NCBI RefSeq assembly: GCF_008634025.1
Contig: NZ_PDCM01000002.1
Span: forward strand, 3,878,501 to 3,942,500
Reading direction: 5' to 3'
From: Streptomyces albofaciens JCM 4342
GTDB taxonomy: Bacteria > Actinomycetota > Actinomycetes > Streptomycetales > Streptomycetaceae
Length of the DNA: 64,000 nt
This document shows positions 35,501 through 44,643 of this stretch, piece after piece. How positions within the stretch are numbered: the first letter of the stretch is position 1; every line of letters begins with the position of its first letter. A model generated the notes under the pieces. It was not told the origin of the DNA, made no database searches, and saw only the letters and a list, made by a program, of their open reading frames with translations. The translations under genes were made by a program, and so were the position numbers.

Positions 35501-35845
35501 GTGCTGATCTACGGATTCCAGAACGTGCTGAGCTGGGTACAGCTGGCCCTGGCCGTGTACGCCGCCGTGATGCTCGTCGACGCGGCCGTACGGCGCGAGG
35601 ACGCCTACCGGGCCGCGGACAAGCAGACCAAGGGCATGTGGCTGATCTTCCTGGTGATCGCCACGGCGCTGCTGTTCCTGCTGCCGCTGATGTCCTTCCT
35701 GCCGATCATCGGGCTGATCGCGGTGATCGTCTACACGGTGGACGTACGGCCCGCGGTCAAGGCGGTCTCCGGGGGCGGCCGGGGCCCTCGCCGCGGCGGC
35801 GGGTCGAGTTCGGACGGGCCGTACGGGCCGTTCAACGGGCGGTAG
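35501..35845 (+). CDS. DUF2516 membrane protein
   Basis: This protein of about 114 residues has an N-terminal helix (SWVQLALAVYAAVMLVDAA), a short basic loop with KQTKGMW, and two close C-terminal helices (LIFLVIATALLFLLPLM and FLPIIGLIAVIVYTVDV), then a Gly-rich basic tail. This three-helix plan matches DUF2516. Starts at 35492, 35495 and 35501 (all GTG) are possible; the best is uncertain. Function unknown. It follows the HbhA-like gene and is followed by a hexanucleotide repeat. Confidence 0.78.
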   Translation: MLIYGFQNVLSWVQLALAVYAAVMLVDAAVRREDAYRAADKQTKGMWLIFLVIATALLFLLPLMSFLPIIGLIAVIVYTVDVRPAVKAVSGGGRGPRRGGGSSSDGPYGPFNGR

Positions 35846-35916
35846 AAAGGTTTCGGCCCCGCTCCCGGCCGCGGCCCCGTTCCCAGCCGCGGCTGCGATC
35901 GCGGCCGCAGTCGGTG

Positions 35917-35958
35917 TCGCAGTCGCAGTCGCAGTCGCAGTCGCAGTCGCAGTCGCAG
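35917..35958. repeat. hexanucleotide microsatellite
   Basis: Seven perfect TCGCAG units in a row, with degenerate flanking copies. The tract lies between the convergent DUF2516 and phosphatase genes. Confidence 0.95.
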
Positions 35959-36006
35959 TCGAGCGTGTATGGCGGTCCCTTGACCGTCACAGGTCCCGCC
36001 CCTGCG

Positions 36007-37347
36007 TCAGTCCCGCACCCGGCCCCGGTCCAGCAGGAGTACGGCCACGTCGTCCGTCAGCTCCCCGCCGTTGAGGTCCCGTACCTCCGTGACCGCCGCG
36101 TCGAGCAGCTGCTCGCCCCGTAGCCCGGCGGCCATCTGACGGGCCACCAGTTCGGCCATGCCTTCCTGGCCGAGGCGTTCCCTGCCCTCGCCGACGCGGC
36201 CTTCGATCAGACCGTCCGTGTACATCATCAGGCTCCACGAGCCGCCCAGCACGACCTGGCGGCGCGGCCAGCGGGCGCCCGGTAGCAGGCCGAGGGCCGG
36301 GCCGCCGTCCTCGTACGGAAGAAGGCGCGGCGCGCCGCCGGAGCGGGCGAGCAGGGGCGCGGGGTGGCCGGCCAGGCAGACGCTGGCGTGGCGGCCGTCC
36401 GGCGCGATGTCCACCAGGCACAGCGTCGCGAAGATCTCGTCGTCGGCGCGCTCGTTCTCCAGGACCTTCTGGAGGGTGGAGAGCAGCGCGTCACCGCACA
36501 GGCCGGCGAAGGTCAACGCGCGCCAGGCGATGCGCAGTTCCACGCCGAGGGCGGCCTCGTCGGGGCCGTGGCCGCAGACGTCGCCGATCATCGCGTGGAC
36601 CGTGCCGTCGGGCGTGCGCACGGTGTCGTAGAAGTCGCCGCCGAGCAGCGCGCGGCTCCGGCCGGGGCGGTAGCGGGCCGCGAAGCGCAGGTCGGAGCCG
36701 TCCAGGAGCGGTGTGGGCAGCAGGCCGCGCTCCAGGCGCCGGTTCTCCTGGGCCAGCATCCGGGACTCGGTGAGCTGGCGCTGCGCGAGGTCGGCGCGCT
36801 TGCGCTCGACGGCGTACCGCACGGCCCGGCTGAGCACCGAGCCGTCCAGCTCGTCGCGGAAGAGGTAGTCCTGCGCGCCGACGCGGACCGCTTCGGCGCC
36901 CCGCTCGGCGTCGGCCTCGGCGGTCAGTACGAGGACGGCGTGGGCGGGTGCCATCCGCAGCACCGCGCGCAGGGCGCCCAGTTCGTCGCGGCCGCCGCCC
37001 TCCTCCGGCGCGGCGCCGTCCCGGTCCGCGCGGTCCGGCGCGCCCGCCGGTGCCAGGTCGAGCAGGATGCAGTGCACGTCGTCGGTGAGCAGCCGCTCCG
37101 CCTCGGTGAGGTTGCGGGCCGTACGGACGCGGGCCCGGCGGCCGTCCCGGTCCCGCATCTCGGGCACCGGGCTGGTGGGGTCCTCGCCGATGAGGAGCAG
37201 GGTCAGCCCCGGCCCGCCGGTGTCCGCGGGCTCCGCCGCCGGGTCCGCCGCTTCCGCCGTGCCCGCCGCGGCGTCGCGCGCGTGGCCCGCCGGCGCTGCC
37301 TGGTGCGGCAGCACGGCCGTCCGCTGGCGCGGTATCGGTACGGACAT
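36007..37347 (-). CDS. PP2C/SpoIIE-type phosphatase with receiver-like domain
   Basis: This 446-residue protein has an N-terminal low-complexity stretch (1-45), a receiver-like domain (about 47-185, LTLLLIGEDP then CILLDLAPAG with a possible phospho-Asp and VGAQDYLFRDEL), a coiled coil (about 195-230) and a C-terminal PPM/SpoIIE phosphatase domain. The phosphatase metal Asp residues appear in GGDFYDTV, MIGDVCGHGPDEA and LTDDVAVLLLD. Such fused regulators act on anti-anti-sigma factors. The usual Lys of the receiver is replaced near RDEL, so phosphorylation is uncertain. Start ATG with a purine-rich site. No anti-sigma pair lies beside it. Confidence 0.9.
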   Translation of the reverse strand: MSVPIPRQRTAVLPHQAAPAGHARDAAAGTAEAADPAAEPADTGGPGLTLLLIGEDPTSPVPEMRDRDGRRARVRTARNLTEAERLLTDDVHCILLDLAPAGAPDRADRDGAAPEEGGGRDELGALRAVLRMAPAHAVLVLTAEADAERGAEAVRVGAQDYLFRDELDGSVLSRAVRYAVERKRADLAQRQLTESRMLAQENRRLERGLLPTPLLDGSDLRFAARYRPGRSRALLGGDFYDTVRTPDGTVHAMIGDVCGHGPDEAALGVELRIAWRALTFAGLCGDALLSTLQKVLENERADDEIFATLCLVDIAPDGRHASVCLAGHPAPLLARSGGAPRLLPYEDGGPALGLLPGARWPRRQVVLGGSWSLMMYTDGLIEGRVGEGRERLGQEGMAELVARQMAAGLRGEQLLDAAVTEVRDLNGGELTDDVAVLLLDRGRVRD

Positions 37348-37686
37348 GCTCTGCTTCCTTCCCTCCCCCGAGGGTGCGCGGGCCCGCCGAGCGGCGTGCC
37401 ACTGTGCCCGGTTCCGCCGCCGCCCGGCGGTCGGTCCGGGCGGTGCGCCACCGGGCACCGAGACGCGACCATAGCGGTAGCGCCGAGTGCTACGGAATGG
37501 CCGACGGCAAACCGCCCTTGTCATATGCCGTCCGCCACAGGCCTTTTGACCTGGGAAGGGAGGAAAGCGGAATGACGAACATCACCCCGCGGCCAGGACC
37601 GCACCCACCCACACAGCGTGACCAAGGGCACGCCGGTGTCACGCTGAGTGCAACATCGGGAACCCTGGCCCGTCAGCGCGGCGTGA
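37348..37686. other. upstream region of the phosphatase gene
   Basis: No supported gene. It should hold the phosphatase promoter on the minus strand. A plus-strand frame opening at 37572 has a good ribosome-like site but runs into the end of the NlpC gene and is not called. Confidence 0.45.
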
Positions 37687-37715
37687 GCGGGGCCGCACCC
37701 TCGGTGAGGCCCCGC
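37687..37715 (-). terminator. terminator of the NlpC/P60 gene
   Basis: An 8-bp stem (37687-37694 with 37708-37715) with a 13-base loop lies 20 bases past the stop codon on the minus strand. Confidence 0.6.
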
Positions 37716-37734
37716 CCGCCTCGCTCCGGCCCCG

Positions 37735-38928
37735 TCACTTGTCGGGCCGCACCACCCCGAGGATCGGCATCGACCCGGCACCGGCGAGCGTGACCTGCCG
37801 CCCCGGGCGCGGCGCGTGCACGATCGCGCCGTCGCCGACGTACATGCCGACGTGGCTCGCGTCGCCGTAGTAGATGATCAGGTCGCCGGGGCGCATGTCC
37901 TTGATGTCGATGCGCGGCAGCTGCCGCCACTGCTCCTGCGAGGTACGGGGCACGGCCTTGCCGGCCGCCTCCCAGGCGCGCATGGTCAGCCCCGAGCAGT
38001 CGAAGGTGTCCGGGCCCTCGGCGCCCCACACGTAGTCCTTGCCGATCTGCGCCGTCGCGTACGCCACGGCCTTCTTGCCGGCCGCCGAGGCATGGGCGTC
38101 GATGTCCTTCAGTACACCGGAATCCAGCCACTTCTGCTGTTCCTGGAGGGCCCGCGCGTCCTCCATCTTGCGCAGCCGCTCCTTCTCCTCGGCGGCCAGC
38201 CGGGATTCCAGCTCCTGCGCGGCCTCGACCTTCTTGCGGATGTCGAGCTGCGCGGCCTCCTTCTTCCGGCGGTTCTCCTCCAGCCGCTCCCAGCGGTCGG
38301 TCGCGTCCTGGGAGTAGCCCTCCAACGCGGACTTGGTGCGGCCCAGTTGGGTGATCAGGTCGTTGGCGGCGTGCTGGCTCTTGCGGACCAGTGTGGCGTC
38401 GTCGAGGAACCGCTCGGGGTCCTTGTTGAGCATCAGGCGGGCCTCGGGGGGAATGCCGCCGCCCCGGTACTGCGCGCTGGCCAGCGCGCCCGCCTGGCGC
38501 TTGAGGTCGTCCATCCGCCGCTGCGTCCGGTCGATGTTCCGCGCCAGCTTGACGATCTCCTTCTGCTGGAGATCCACCTGTTCCTTCGCCGCGTTGTACG
38601 CCTCGGTGGCCTTCTCCGCCGCGCGGTAGAGGTTCTCCAGCTGCGTGCGGACCTCCTCCAGACGCTTTTCGGACACGGTCGGCCCGGGGTCCGCGTACGC
38701 GGCGGGCGCCGTCCCGGCGAGCATCCCCGTCACGCCCAGCGCCACGGCCGTCGCGGCCACCACGGCGCCCCGCAGCCCCCGCGCGCCCGGCCCGCCCCCC
38801 GCGCCCCGGCGCCTCGGTACCCCGGTGGGCGGCACCGTGCCCGCCGCCCCCGCCGCGCCCTTGACGCTCCCTGCGTCCCGTATGCCGTATGCACCGCGAA
38901 CGCCCCGCCCTGCCCCCTGCCGCACCAC
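37735..38928 (-). CDS. secreted NlpC/P60 peptidoglycan hydrolase
   Basis: This protein of about 397 residues has a long basic N-terminus, a hydrophobic signal segment ending TAPAAYADP (about residue 80), a long coiled coil (about 85-270, many Glu/Lys/Gln heptads) and a C-terminal NlpC/P60 domain. The catalytic Cys is in FDCSGL, the His in ASHVGMYVG, and a third polar residue in IVHAPR. It should cut peptide cross-bridges in the cell wall; the coiled coil probably controls access, as in RipA/RipC-like enzymes. The GTG at 38928 has an excellent GGAGG site; an ATG at 38988 is possible but lacks one. The gene is divergent from pstS. Confidence 0.9.
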   Translation of the reverse strand: MVRQGAGRGVRGAYGIRDAGSVKGAAGAAGTVPPTGVPRRRGAGGGPGARGLRGAVVAATAVALGVTGMLAGTAPAAYADPGPTVSEKRLEEVRTQLENLYRAAEKATEAYNAAKEQVDLQQKEIVKLARNIDRTQRRMDDLKRQAGALASAQYRGGGIPPEARLMLNKDPERFLDDATLVRKSQHAANDLITQLGRTKSALEGYSQDATDRWERLEENRRKKEAAQLDIRKKVEAAQELESRLAAEEKERLRKMEDARALQEQQKWLDSGVLKDIDAHASAAGKKAVAYATAQIGKDYVWGAEGPDTFDCSGLTMRAWEAAGKAVPRTSQEQWRQLPRIDIKDMRPGDLIIYYGDASHVGMYVGDGAIVHAPRPGRQVTLAGAGSMPILGVVRPDK

Positions 38929-39062
38929 CAGCCACCTCCGGTCGATCCGCACCGATTCGCGCACTCCTACAGGCGCGGATGCTGCCATACCGGCGGGTAA
39001 TCCGACAGAGCGACGCCGAGGATTCCGGGCCGTACGAACGCCGCCCCCAGCCGTCGGCCGAG

Positions 39063-39106
39063 GTTCACCCCACGTTCACCCTCCTCCATCGGCAGCTTCA
39101 CCTGAT
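39063..39106 (+). promoter_or_regulatory. PHO box (PhoP-binding direct repeats) upstream of pstS
   Basis: Direct 11-bp repeats in register: GTTCACCCCAC (39063-39073), GTTCACCCTCC (39074-39084), a degenerate third unit (39085-39095) and CTTCACCTGAT (39096-39106). These match the Streptomyces PHO unit, GTTCACC with 11-bp periodicity. A -10-like TAATTT lies at 39112-39117, so PhoP would bind across the -35 region and activate. This gives a leader of about 220 bases before pstS. Confidence 0.88.
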
Positions 39107-39117
39107 CTGCCTAATTT

Positions 39118-39342
39118 CGGCCGTACCGAGCGGCGCGCCGCTCCTTCGGGGCGAGCGCGGCACGGCATTGCTGGGCCACCGGGCAACCGGCTCCGGCGGC
39201 CCTTGTCCCACCGCTTCGGCCGCCGCACAGTGACCGGCACAGGCCGCCCTCCGGGCGACCGCCCCGGACACCGTCCCGGTGACCACACACATCTCCACCG
39301 CACGCCGAAGAAGCGGCGCGCCCCAGGAAGGAACTGACGACC
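39118..39342 (+). other. long 5' leader of pstS
   Basis: About 220 bases between the predicted start and the pstS GTG hold no gene. The DNA is GC-rich with several possible hairpins, none of a known class. Confidence 0.5.
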
Positions 39343-40467
39343 GTGAAGCAGCTGCAGCGCAAGAACCGGGTTCGCGCCCTCGCCGTCGGCGCTCTCGCCG
39401 TCACCGGTGCCCTGACCCTGTCGGCGTGCGGCTCCGACGACACCAGTGGTGGCGGCGGGGCGTCCTCGGCGAAGGCAAGCAACATCAAGTGCGAGGGCAA
39501 GGGCAAGCTGCTCGCCTCCGGCTCGTCCGCGCAGAAGAACGCCATGGACGCCTGGGTGCAGGTCTACTCCGGCGCCTGCAAGGACACCAGCATCAACTAC
39601 CAGCCCACCGGCTCCGGCGCGGGCATCACCACCTTCCTCCAGGGCCAGACCGCCTTCGCGGGCTCCGACTCGGCGCTCAAGCCCGAGGAGGTGGAGAAGT
39701 CCAAGAAGGTCTGCAAGGGCGGCCAGGCGATCAACCTGCCGATGGTCGGCGGCCCGATCGCGGTCGGCTACAACGTGCCCGGTGTGGACAGCCTGGTCCT
39801 GGACGCCCCGACGCTCGCCAAGATCTTCGACTCGGAGATCACCAAGTGGAACGACGCGGCGATCAAGAAGCTGAACCCCGAGGCCAAGCTGCCGGACCTG
39901 AAGATCCAGGCGTTCCACCGCTCGGACGACTCCGGCACCACCGACAACTTCACCAAGTACCTCAAGGGCGCCGCGCCCGACGCCTGGAAGCACGAGCCGG
40001 GCAAGACCTGGGAGGGCAAGGGCGGCCAGGCCGCGTCCGGTTCGGCCGGCGTGTCCTCGCAGGTCAAGCAGACCAGCGGCGCGATCTCCTACTTCGAGCT
40101 GTCGTACGCCACGGCCAGCAAGATCAACACGGTGAAGCTGAACACCGGCGCCAAGGCCCCGGTCGAGGCCACCGTCGACAACGCCTCCAAGGCCATCGCC
40201 GAGGCCAAGCAGGTCGGCCAGGGCAGCGACCTGGCCCTGAAGCTGAACTACACCACCAAGGCCGAGGACGCCTACCCGATCACCCTCGTCACGTACGAGG
40301 TCGTCTGCGACAAGGGCAACAAGGCGGAGACGCTGCCCGCCACCAAGTCCTTCCTCACCTACATCGCCGGCAAGGACGGCCAGAACTCCCTGAAGGAGCT
40401 CGGCTACGCGCCGCTGCCCACCGAGATCGCCGACAAGGTCCGCTCGGCCGTCTCCTCGCTCTCCTGA
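39343..40467 (+). CDS. pstS: phosphate-binding lipoprotein PstS
   Basis: This 374-residue protein has a signal peptide ending in the lipobox LSAC (about residues 27-30), so it is lipid-anchored outside the membrane. The mature protein has the PstS phosphate-binding segments GSSAQKNAMDAW, PTGSGAGITTF and RSDDSGTTDNF, with Ser/Thr/Asp ligands. It delivers inorganic phosphate to PstCA. The start is GTG with an AAGGAA site. A PHO box is present upstream. It is the first gene of pstSCAB. Confidence 0.97.
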   Translation: MKQLQRKNRVRALAVGALAVTGALTLSACGSDDTSGGGGASSAKASNIKCEGKGKLLASGSSAQKNAMDAWVQVYSGACKDTSINYQPTGSGAGITTFLQGQTAFAGSDSALKPEEVEKSKKVCKGGQAINLPMVGGPIAVGYNVPGVDSLVLDAPTLAKIFDSEITKWNDAAIKKLNPEAKLPDLKIQAFHRSDDSGTTDNFTKYLKGAAPDAWKHEPGKTWEGKGGQAASGSAGVSSQVKQTSGAISYFELSYATASKINTVKLNTGAKAPVEATVDNASKAIAEAKQVGQGSDLALKLNYTTKAEDAYPITLVTYEVVCDKGNKAETLPATKSFLTYIAGKDGQNSLKELGYAPLPTEIADKVRSAVSSLS

Positions 40468-40566
40468 CCCACCGGGCGGCGGCCCGCGCACCCCTCGCGG
40501 GCCGCCGCCCTTCCGGTGCACCGCCGCGCCAGGAGCCCCCGCCGGGCTCCGCAGACCGGAGAAACC

Positions 40567-41562
40567 ATGAATTCAGCACCCTCGATATCCAGCGCCCCAC
40601 CACCGCCCGCGCCGCCCGCCTCCGCGGTCTCCGGCAAGGCGGTACGCCCCGGAGACCGCGTCTTCCTCGGCCTCTCCCGCGGCTCGGGCATCGCCCTCCT
40701 GGTGATCATGGCCGCCATCGCGGTCTTCCTCACCGTCCGCTCGGTGATCGCCATCTCCGGTGACCACGCGAACTTCCTGACCTTCTTCGAGTGGAACACC
40801 TCGGGCCCCGAGCCGCGGTTCGGCATCGCGGTGCTCGCCTTCGGCACCGTCGTCAGCTCGGTGATCGCGATGGTCATCGCGGTCCCGGTCGCGGTCGGCA
40901 TCGCGCTGTTCATCTCGCACTACGCACCGCGCAGGCTGGCCTCCCCGCTCGGGTACGTCATCGACCTGCTCGCCGCCGTCCCCAGCATCATCTACGGCCT
41001 GTGGGGCGCCCTCTTCCTCGTGCCGCACCTGACCGGCCTCTTCAGCTGGCTGAACGACTACTTCGGCTGGACCGGCATCTTCTCCTACGCCGACGAGGCC
41101 CCCCGCGCGCTGTTCACCGTCGGCGTCCTGCTCGCGATCATGATCCTGCCGATCGTCACCAGCGTCAGCCGCGAGGTCTTCCTCCAGGTGCCGAAGATGC
41201 ACGAGGAGGCCGCCCTCGCGCTCGGCGCGACCCGCTGGGAGGTCATCCGCATGTCGGTGCTGCCGTTCGGCCGCTCCGGCATCATCAGCGCCTCGATGCT
41301 GGGCCTGGGCCGCGCGCTCGGCGAGACGATGGCCGTGGCCACCGTGCTGTCCCCGAGCTTCCTGATCAACGTCAGCCTGCTGAACCCGGGCGGCGGCACC
41401 TTCGCGCAGAACATCGCCAGCAAGTTCAGCGAGGCCGACGAGTTCGGGCAGGACGCCCTGATCGCCTCCGGCCTCGTCCTCTTCGTCATCACGCTGCTCG
41501 TCAACGCCGCGGCCCGCCTGATCATCGCGCGCCGCAAGGAGTACTCGGGGGCCAACGCATGA
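40567..41562 (+). CDS. pstC: phosphate ABC transporter permease PstC
   Basis: This 331-residue permease has about six transmembrane helices after a Pro/Ala-rich cytoplasmic tail of about 40 residues. The ATPase-contact loop [21 protein letters not shown] near residue 215 is clear (EAA motif). Length and gene order identify PstC. The ATG has a GGAGAAA site, and the last codons overlap pstA (ATGA). It forms the phosphate channel with PstA. Confidence 0.96.
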   Translation: MNSAPSISSAPPPPAPPASAVSGKAVRPGDRVFLGLSRGSGIALLVIMAAIAVFLTVRSVIAISGDHANFLTFFEWNTSGPEPRFGIAVLAFGTVVSSVIAMVIAVPVAVGIALFISHYAPRRLASPLGYVIDLLAAVPSIIYGLWGALFLVPHLTGLFSWLNDYFGWTGIFSYADEAPRALFTVGVLLAIMILPIVTSVSREVFLQVPKMHEEAALALGATRWEVIRMSVLPFGRSGIISASMLGLGRALGETMAVATVLSPSFLINVSLLNPGGGTFAQNIASKFSEADEFGQDALIASGLVLFVITLLVNAAARLIIARRKEYSGANA

Positions 41563-42638
41563 GCAACACGGTCACCGCGCCGCGGCCGGTCGCCGACAGC
41601 GCCCCGCTCCCGGTCTCGCTCCGGCAGCCCCGGCTGCCCCGCTGGGCCCCGGCCGCCCTCGCCCTGGCGGCGGTCGCCGTGGGCTGCGGCATCGGCCTGC
41701 TCGCCGGCCTGGAGAGCCGCATCCAGTGGGGCCTGATCGCCGCCCTGCTGTTCGTCCTCGGTACGTTCGCGCTCGCCGCCGCCGTCGAGGGCACCCGGCA
41801 GGCCAAGGACCGCCTCGCCACCAGCCTGGTCTGGATCTGCTTCATCCTGGCCGTGGTGCCGCTGGCCTCCCTCATCTGGGAGACCGTCGCACGCGGCATC
41901 AAGGTCCTCGACGGCTACTTCCTCAGCCACTCGATGGGCACCCTGCCCGACGCGCTGCCCGGCGGCGGCATCTACCACGCGATCATCGGCACCCTGGAGC
42001 AGGTCGGCCTCGCCGCCCTGATCGCCGCGCCGATCGGCCTGCTGACCGCCATCTACCTCGTCGAGTACGGGCGGGGGAAGCTCGCCAAGGCCGTCACCTT
42101 CTTCGTGGACGTGATGACCGGCATCCCCTCGATCGTGGCCGGCCTGTTCATCCTCTCGGTGTGGATCCTCATCCTCGGCTTCGGCCCGTCCGGCTTCGCC
42201 GGCGCGATGGCCCTGGCGATCCTGATGATGCCGGTGGTGGTCCGCTCCACCGAGGAGATGCTCAAGCTGGTGCCCAACGAGCTGCGCGAGGCGTCGCTGG
42301 CCCTCGGCGTACCGAAGTGGCGCACCATCCTCAAGGTGGTCCTGCCGACCTCGATCGGCGGCATCACCACCGGTCTGATGCTGGCCGTCGCCCGCATCAC
42401 CGGCGAGACCGCGCCCGTCCTGCTGCTCGTCTGGGGCGCGAAGACGATCAACAACAACCCCTTCGAGGGCGCCCAGCAGTCGCTGCCGCTGTATGTCTTC
42501 CAGCAGTGGCAGCAGGGCTCCGAGGCCTCCTACGACCGCGCCTGGGCCGCGGCCCTGGTCCTCATCGCCTTCGTCATGATCCTCAACCTGGTGGCCCGCG
42601 GCATCGCCCGCTGGAAGGCCCCCAAGACCGGCCGCTGA
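41559..42638 (+). CDS. pstA: phosphate ABC transporter permease PstA
   Basis: This 359-residue permease has two extra N-terminal helices (about residues 30-80) and the six-helix core. The EAA loop [22 protein letters not shown] lies near residue 245, and [10 protein letters not shown] follows. It begins inside the pstC stop codon (4-base overlap), implying translational coupling. It forms the inner-membrane channel with PstC. A hairpin separates it from pstB. Confidence 0.96.
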   Translation: MSNTVTAPRPVADSAPLPVSLRQPRLPRWAPAALALAAVAVGCGIGLLAGLESRIQWGLIAALLFVLGTFALAAAVEGTRQAKDRLATSLVWICFILAVVPLASLIWETVARGIKVLDGYFLSHSMGTLPDALPGGGIYHAIIGTLEQVGLAALIAAPIGLLTAIYLVEYGRGKLAKAVTFFVDVMTGIPSIVAGLFILSVWILILGFGPSGFAGAMALAILMMPVVVRSTEEMLKLVPNELREASLALGVPKWRTILKVVLPTSIGGITTGLMLAVARITGETAPVLLLVWGAKTINNNPFEGAQQSLPLYVFQQWQQGSEASYDRAWAAALVLIAFVMILNLVARGIARWKAPKTGR

Positions 42639-42657
42639 CCCTCCCCACGACCTGTAC

Positions 42658-42679
42658 GGAGCGGGGGTGTCCCCGCTCC
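42658..42679 (+). terminator. intercistronic hairpin between pstA and pstB
   Basis: A perfect 9-bp stem (42658-42666 with 42671-42679) with a GTGT loop sits 20 bases after the pstA stop and 22 bases before pstB. It could partly terminate, or protect mRNA, to set pstB level. Confidence 0.6.
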
Positions 42680-42700
42680 CCGAAAGAAGCAGTGATTTCC

Positions 42701-43477
42701 ATGGCCAAGCGAATCGACGTCAGCGGCCTCTCCGCCTATTACGGCAGCCACAAGGCCATCGACGACATCTCCATGACCGTCGAGCCCCGCTCGGTGACCG
42801 CCTTCATCGGTCCCTCGGGCTGCGGCAAGTCGACGTTCCTGCGCACCCTGAACCGGATGCACGAGGTCACCCCCGGCGGCCGCGTCGAGGGCAAGGTCCT
42901 GCTGGACGACGAGAACCTGTACGGCAGCGGTGTGGACCCGGTGGCGGTGCGCCGTACCGTCGGCATGGTCTTCCAGCGCCCGAACCCGTTCCCCACCATG
43001 TCGATCTTCGACAATGTGGCGGCGGGCCTGCGGCTGAACGGCTCGTACAAGAAGTCCGAGCTGAACGACGTCGTGGAGAAGTCCCTCAAGGGCGCCAACC
43101 TCTGGAACGAGGTCAAGGACCGGCTGAACAAGCCCGGCTCCGGCCTGTCCGGCGGCCAGCAGCAGCGGCTGTGCATCGCCCGCGCCATCGCGGTCGAGCC
43201 GCAGGTGCTGCTGATGGACGAGCCGTGCTCGGCGCTCGACCCGATCTCCACCCTCGCCATCGAGGACCTGATCGGCGAGCTGAAGGAACGGTTCACGATC
43301 GTCATCGTGACGCACAACATGCAGCAGGCGGCGCGCGTCTCGGACCGTACGGCCTTCTTCAACCTGGCCGCCGTCGGGCAGCCCGGCAAGCTGGTCGAGA
43401 TCGACGAGACCGAGCGGATCTTCTCCAACCCGTCGGTCCAGGCCACGGAGGACTACATCTCCGGCCGCTTCGGCTGA
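42701..43477 (+). CDS. pstB: phosphate ABC transporter ATPase PstB
   Basis: This 258-residue ATPase has Walker [10 protein letters not shown] (about residues 38-46), Q-loop [13 protein letters not shown], signature [15 protein letters not shown] and Walker [13 protein letters not shown]. The QRPNPFP sequence is diagnostic for PstB. The ATG is 63 bases after pstA. It energises phosphate uptake and, with a PhoU-type protein, may signal to PhoR. A strong terminator follows. Confidence 0.97.
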   Translation: MAKRIDVSGLSAYYGSHKAIDDISMTVEPRSVTAFIGPSGCGKSTFLRTLNRMHEVTPGGRVEGKVLLDDENLYGSGVDPVAVRRTVGMVFQRPNPFPTMSIFDNVAAGLRLNGSYKKSELNDVVEKSLKGANLWNEVKDRLNKPGSGLSGGQQQRLCIARAIAVEPQVLLMDEPCSALDPISTLAIEDLIGELKERFTIVIVTHNMQQAARVSDRTAFFNLAAVGQPGKLVEIDETERIFSNPSVQATEDYISGRFG

Positions 43478-43573
43478 GGACCGGTGTCCGGGCCCGCCCG
43501 GGTCCCGGAACACCGGCTCCGGCCGGCCCCGCGCGTCCTGCGGTGCTGCATGGCGGTGCCACCGCAAGGACGA

Positions 43574-43605
43574 GGGCCCGCCCTCCGGTTCCGGAGGGCG
43601 GGCCC
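43574..43605. terminator. bidirectional terminator between pstB and pit
   Basis: A perfect 15-bp inverted repeat (43574-43588 with 43591-43605) lies between convergent genes. The hairpin is very stable, with an effective 4-base loop. Confidence 0.85.
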
Positions 43606-43638
43606 ACAAGAGCGCGCGGCCCGCGGGCCGCGGTCACG

Positions 43639-44637
43639 TCACGCGAACACGAGGTGGACGCACCAGTAGCTCAGGGCGGCCACCGCCGCACCGGCGGGCA
43701 TGGTGATGAACCAGCCCATGACGATGTTCTTGGCGACGCCCCAGCGCACCGCCCGGGTGCCCTTCGTCGAGCCCACACCCATGATCGCCGAGGTGATGAC
43801 GTGGGTGGTGGAGATCGGCGCGTGGAACATGAACGAGGCGGTGTACATGACGGACGCCGCGGTCGTCTCGGCCGCGAAGCCCTGCGGCGGGTCCAGTTCG
43901 ATGATCCGCCGGCCGAGGGTGCGCATGATGCGCCAGCCGCCCGCGTACGTGCCGAGCGACAGGGTCAGCGCACAGGCGATCTTCACCCAGACCGGGATGG
44001 CGTCGCCCGCACTCTGCACGTCCGCGATGACCAGCGCCATCACCACGATGCCCATGGTCTTCTGGGCGTCCTGGAGGCCGTGCCCGAGCGCCATGCCGGC
44101 CGCCGAGACCGTCTGCGCGATACGGAAGCCGCGCTTGGCCTTGTGCGGGTTGGACTTCCGGAACAGCCACATGATCACGACCATCACCAGATAGCCGAGG
44201 ACCAGGCCGATCACGGGCGAGAGGAACATCGGGACGACGATCTTCTCTATGACGCCCGACCAGTAGACGGTCGTACCGCCCGCCAGCGCGGCGCCCACCA
44301 TGCCGCCGAAGAGCGCGTGCGAGGACGACGACGGCAGTCCGAAGTACCAGGTGACCAGGTTCCAGACCACCGCGCCGACCAGGGCGGCGAAGAGGATGCC
44401 CATCCCCTTGGAGCCCTCGGGCGTGGAGATCAGCCCCTCGCTGACCGTCTTGGCGACCCCGCTGCCGAGGAAGGCACCGGCGAGGTTCATCACCGCGGCC
44501 ATCGCCAGCGCCGCCCGCGGGGTCAGCGCCCGCGTCGAGACCGAGGTCGCGATGGCGTTCGCGGAGTCGTGAAAACCGTTGGTGTACGTGAAACCGAGCG
44601 CGACCCCGATGGTCACGATGAGCGCGAAGGTGTCCAC
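43639..44637 (-). CDS. pit: low-affinity inorganic phosphate transporter Pit
   Basis: This 332-residue PiT-family permease has about ten helices and the duplicated family signature: FTYTNGFHDSANAIATSV near the start and GHGLQDAQKTMGIV in the second half. It imports metal-phosphate with protons. The GTG start is 6 bases after the stop of the upstream DUF47 gene, so the two form an operon, as usual for this pair. It converges with pstSCAB, placing low- and high-affinity systems side by side. Confidence 0.95.
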   Translation of the reverse strand: MDTFALIVTIGVALGFTYTNGFHDSANAIATSVSTRALTPRAALAMAAVMNLAGAFLGSGVAKTVSEGLISTPEGSKGMGILFAALVGAVVWNLVTWYFGLPSSSSHALFGGMVGAALAGGTTVYWSGVIEKIVVPMFLSPVIGLVLGYLVMVVIMWLFRKSNPHKAKRGFRIAQTVSAAGMALGHGLQDAQKTMGIVVMALVIADVQSAGDAIPVWVKIACALTLSLGTYAGGWRIMRTLGRRIIELDPPQGFAAETTAASVMYTASFMFHAPISTTHVITSAIMGVGSTKGTRAVRWGVAKNIVMGWFITMPAGAAVAALSYWCVHLVFA

Positions 44638-44643
44638 CGGAGG

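Noticed and set aside
37572..37793. A 73-codon plus-strand frame with a good ribosome-like site
   Set aside because: It runs through the NlpC terminator hairpin and into the end of that gene on the other strand, is Pro/Arg-rich and has no recognised family.
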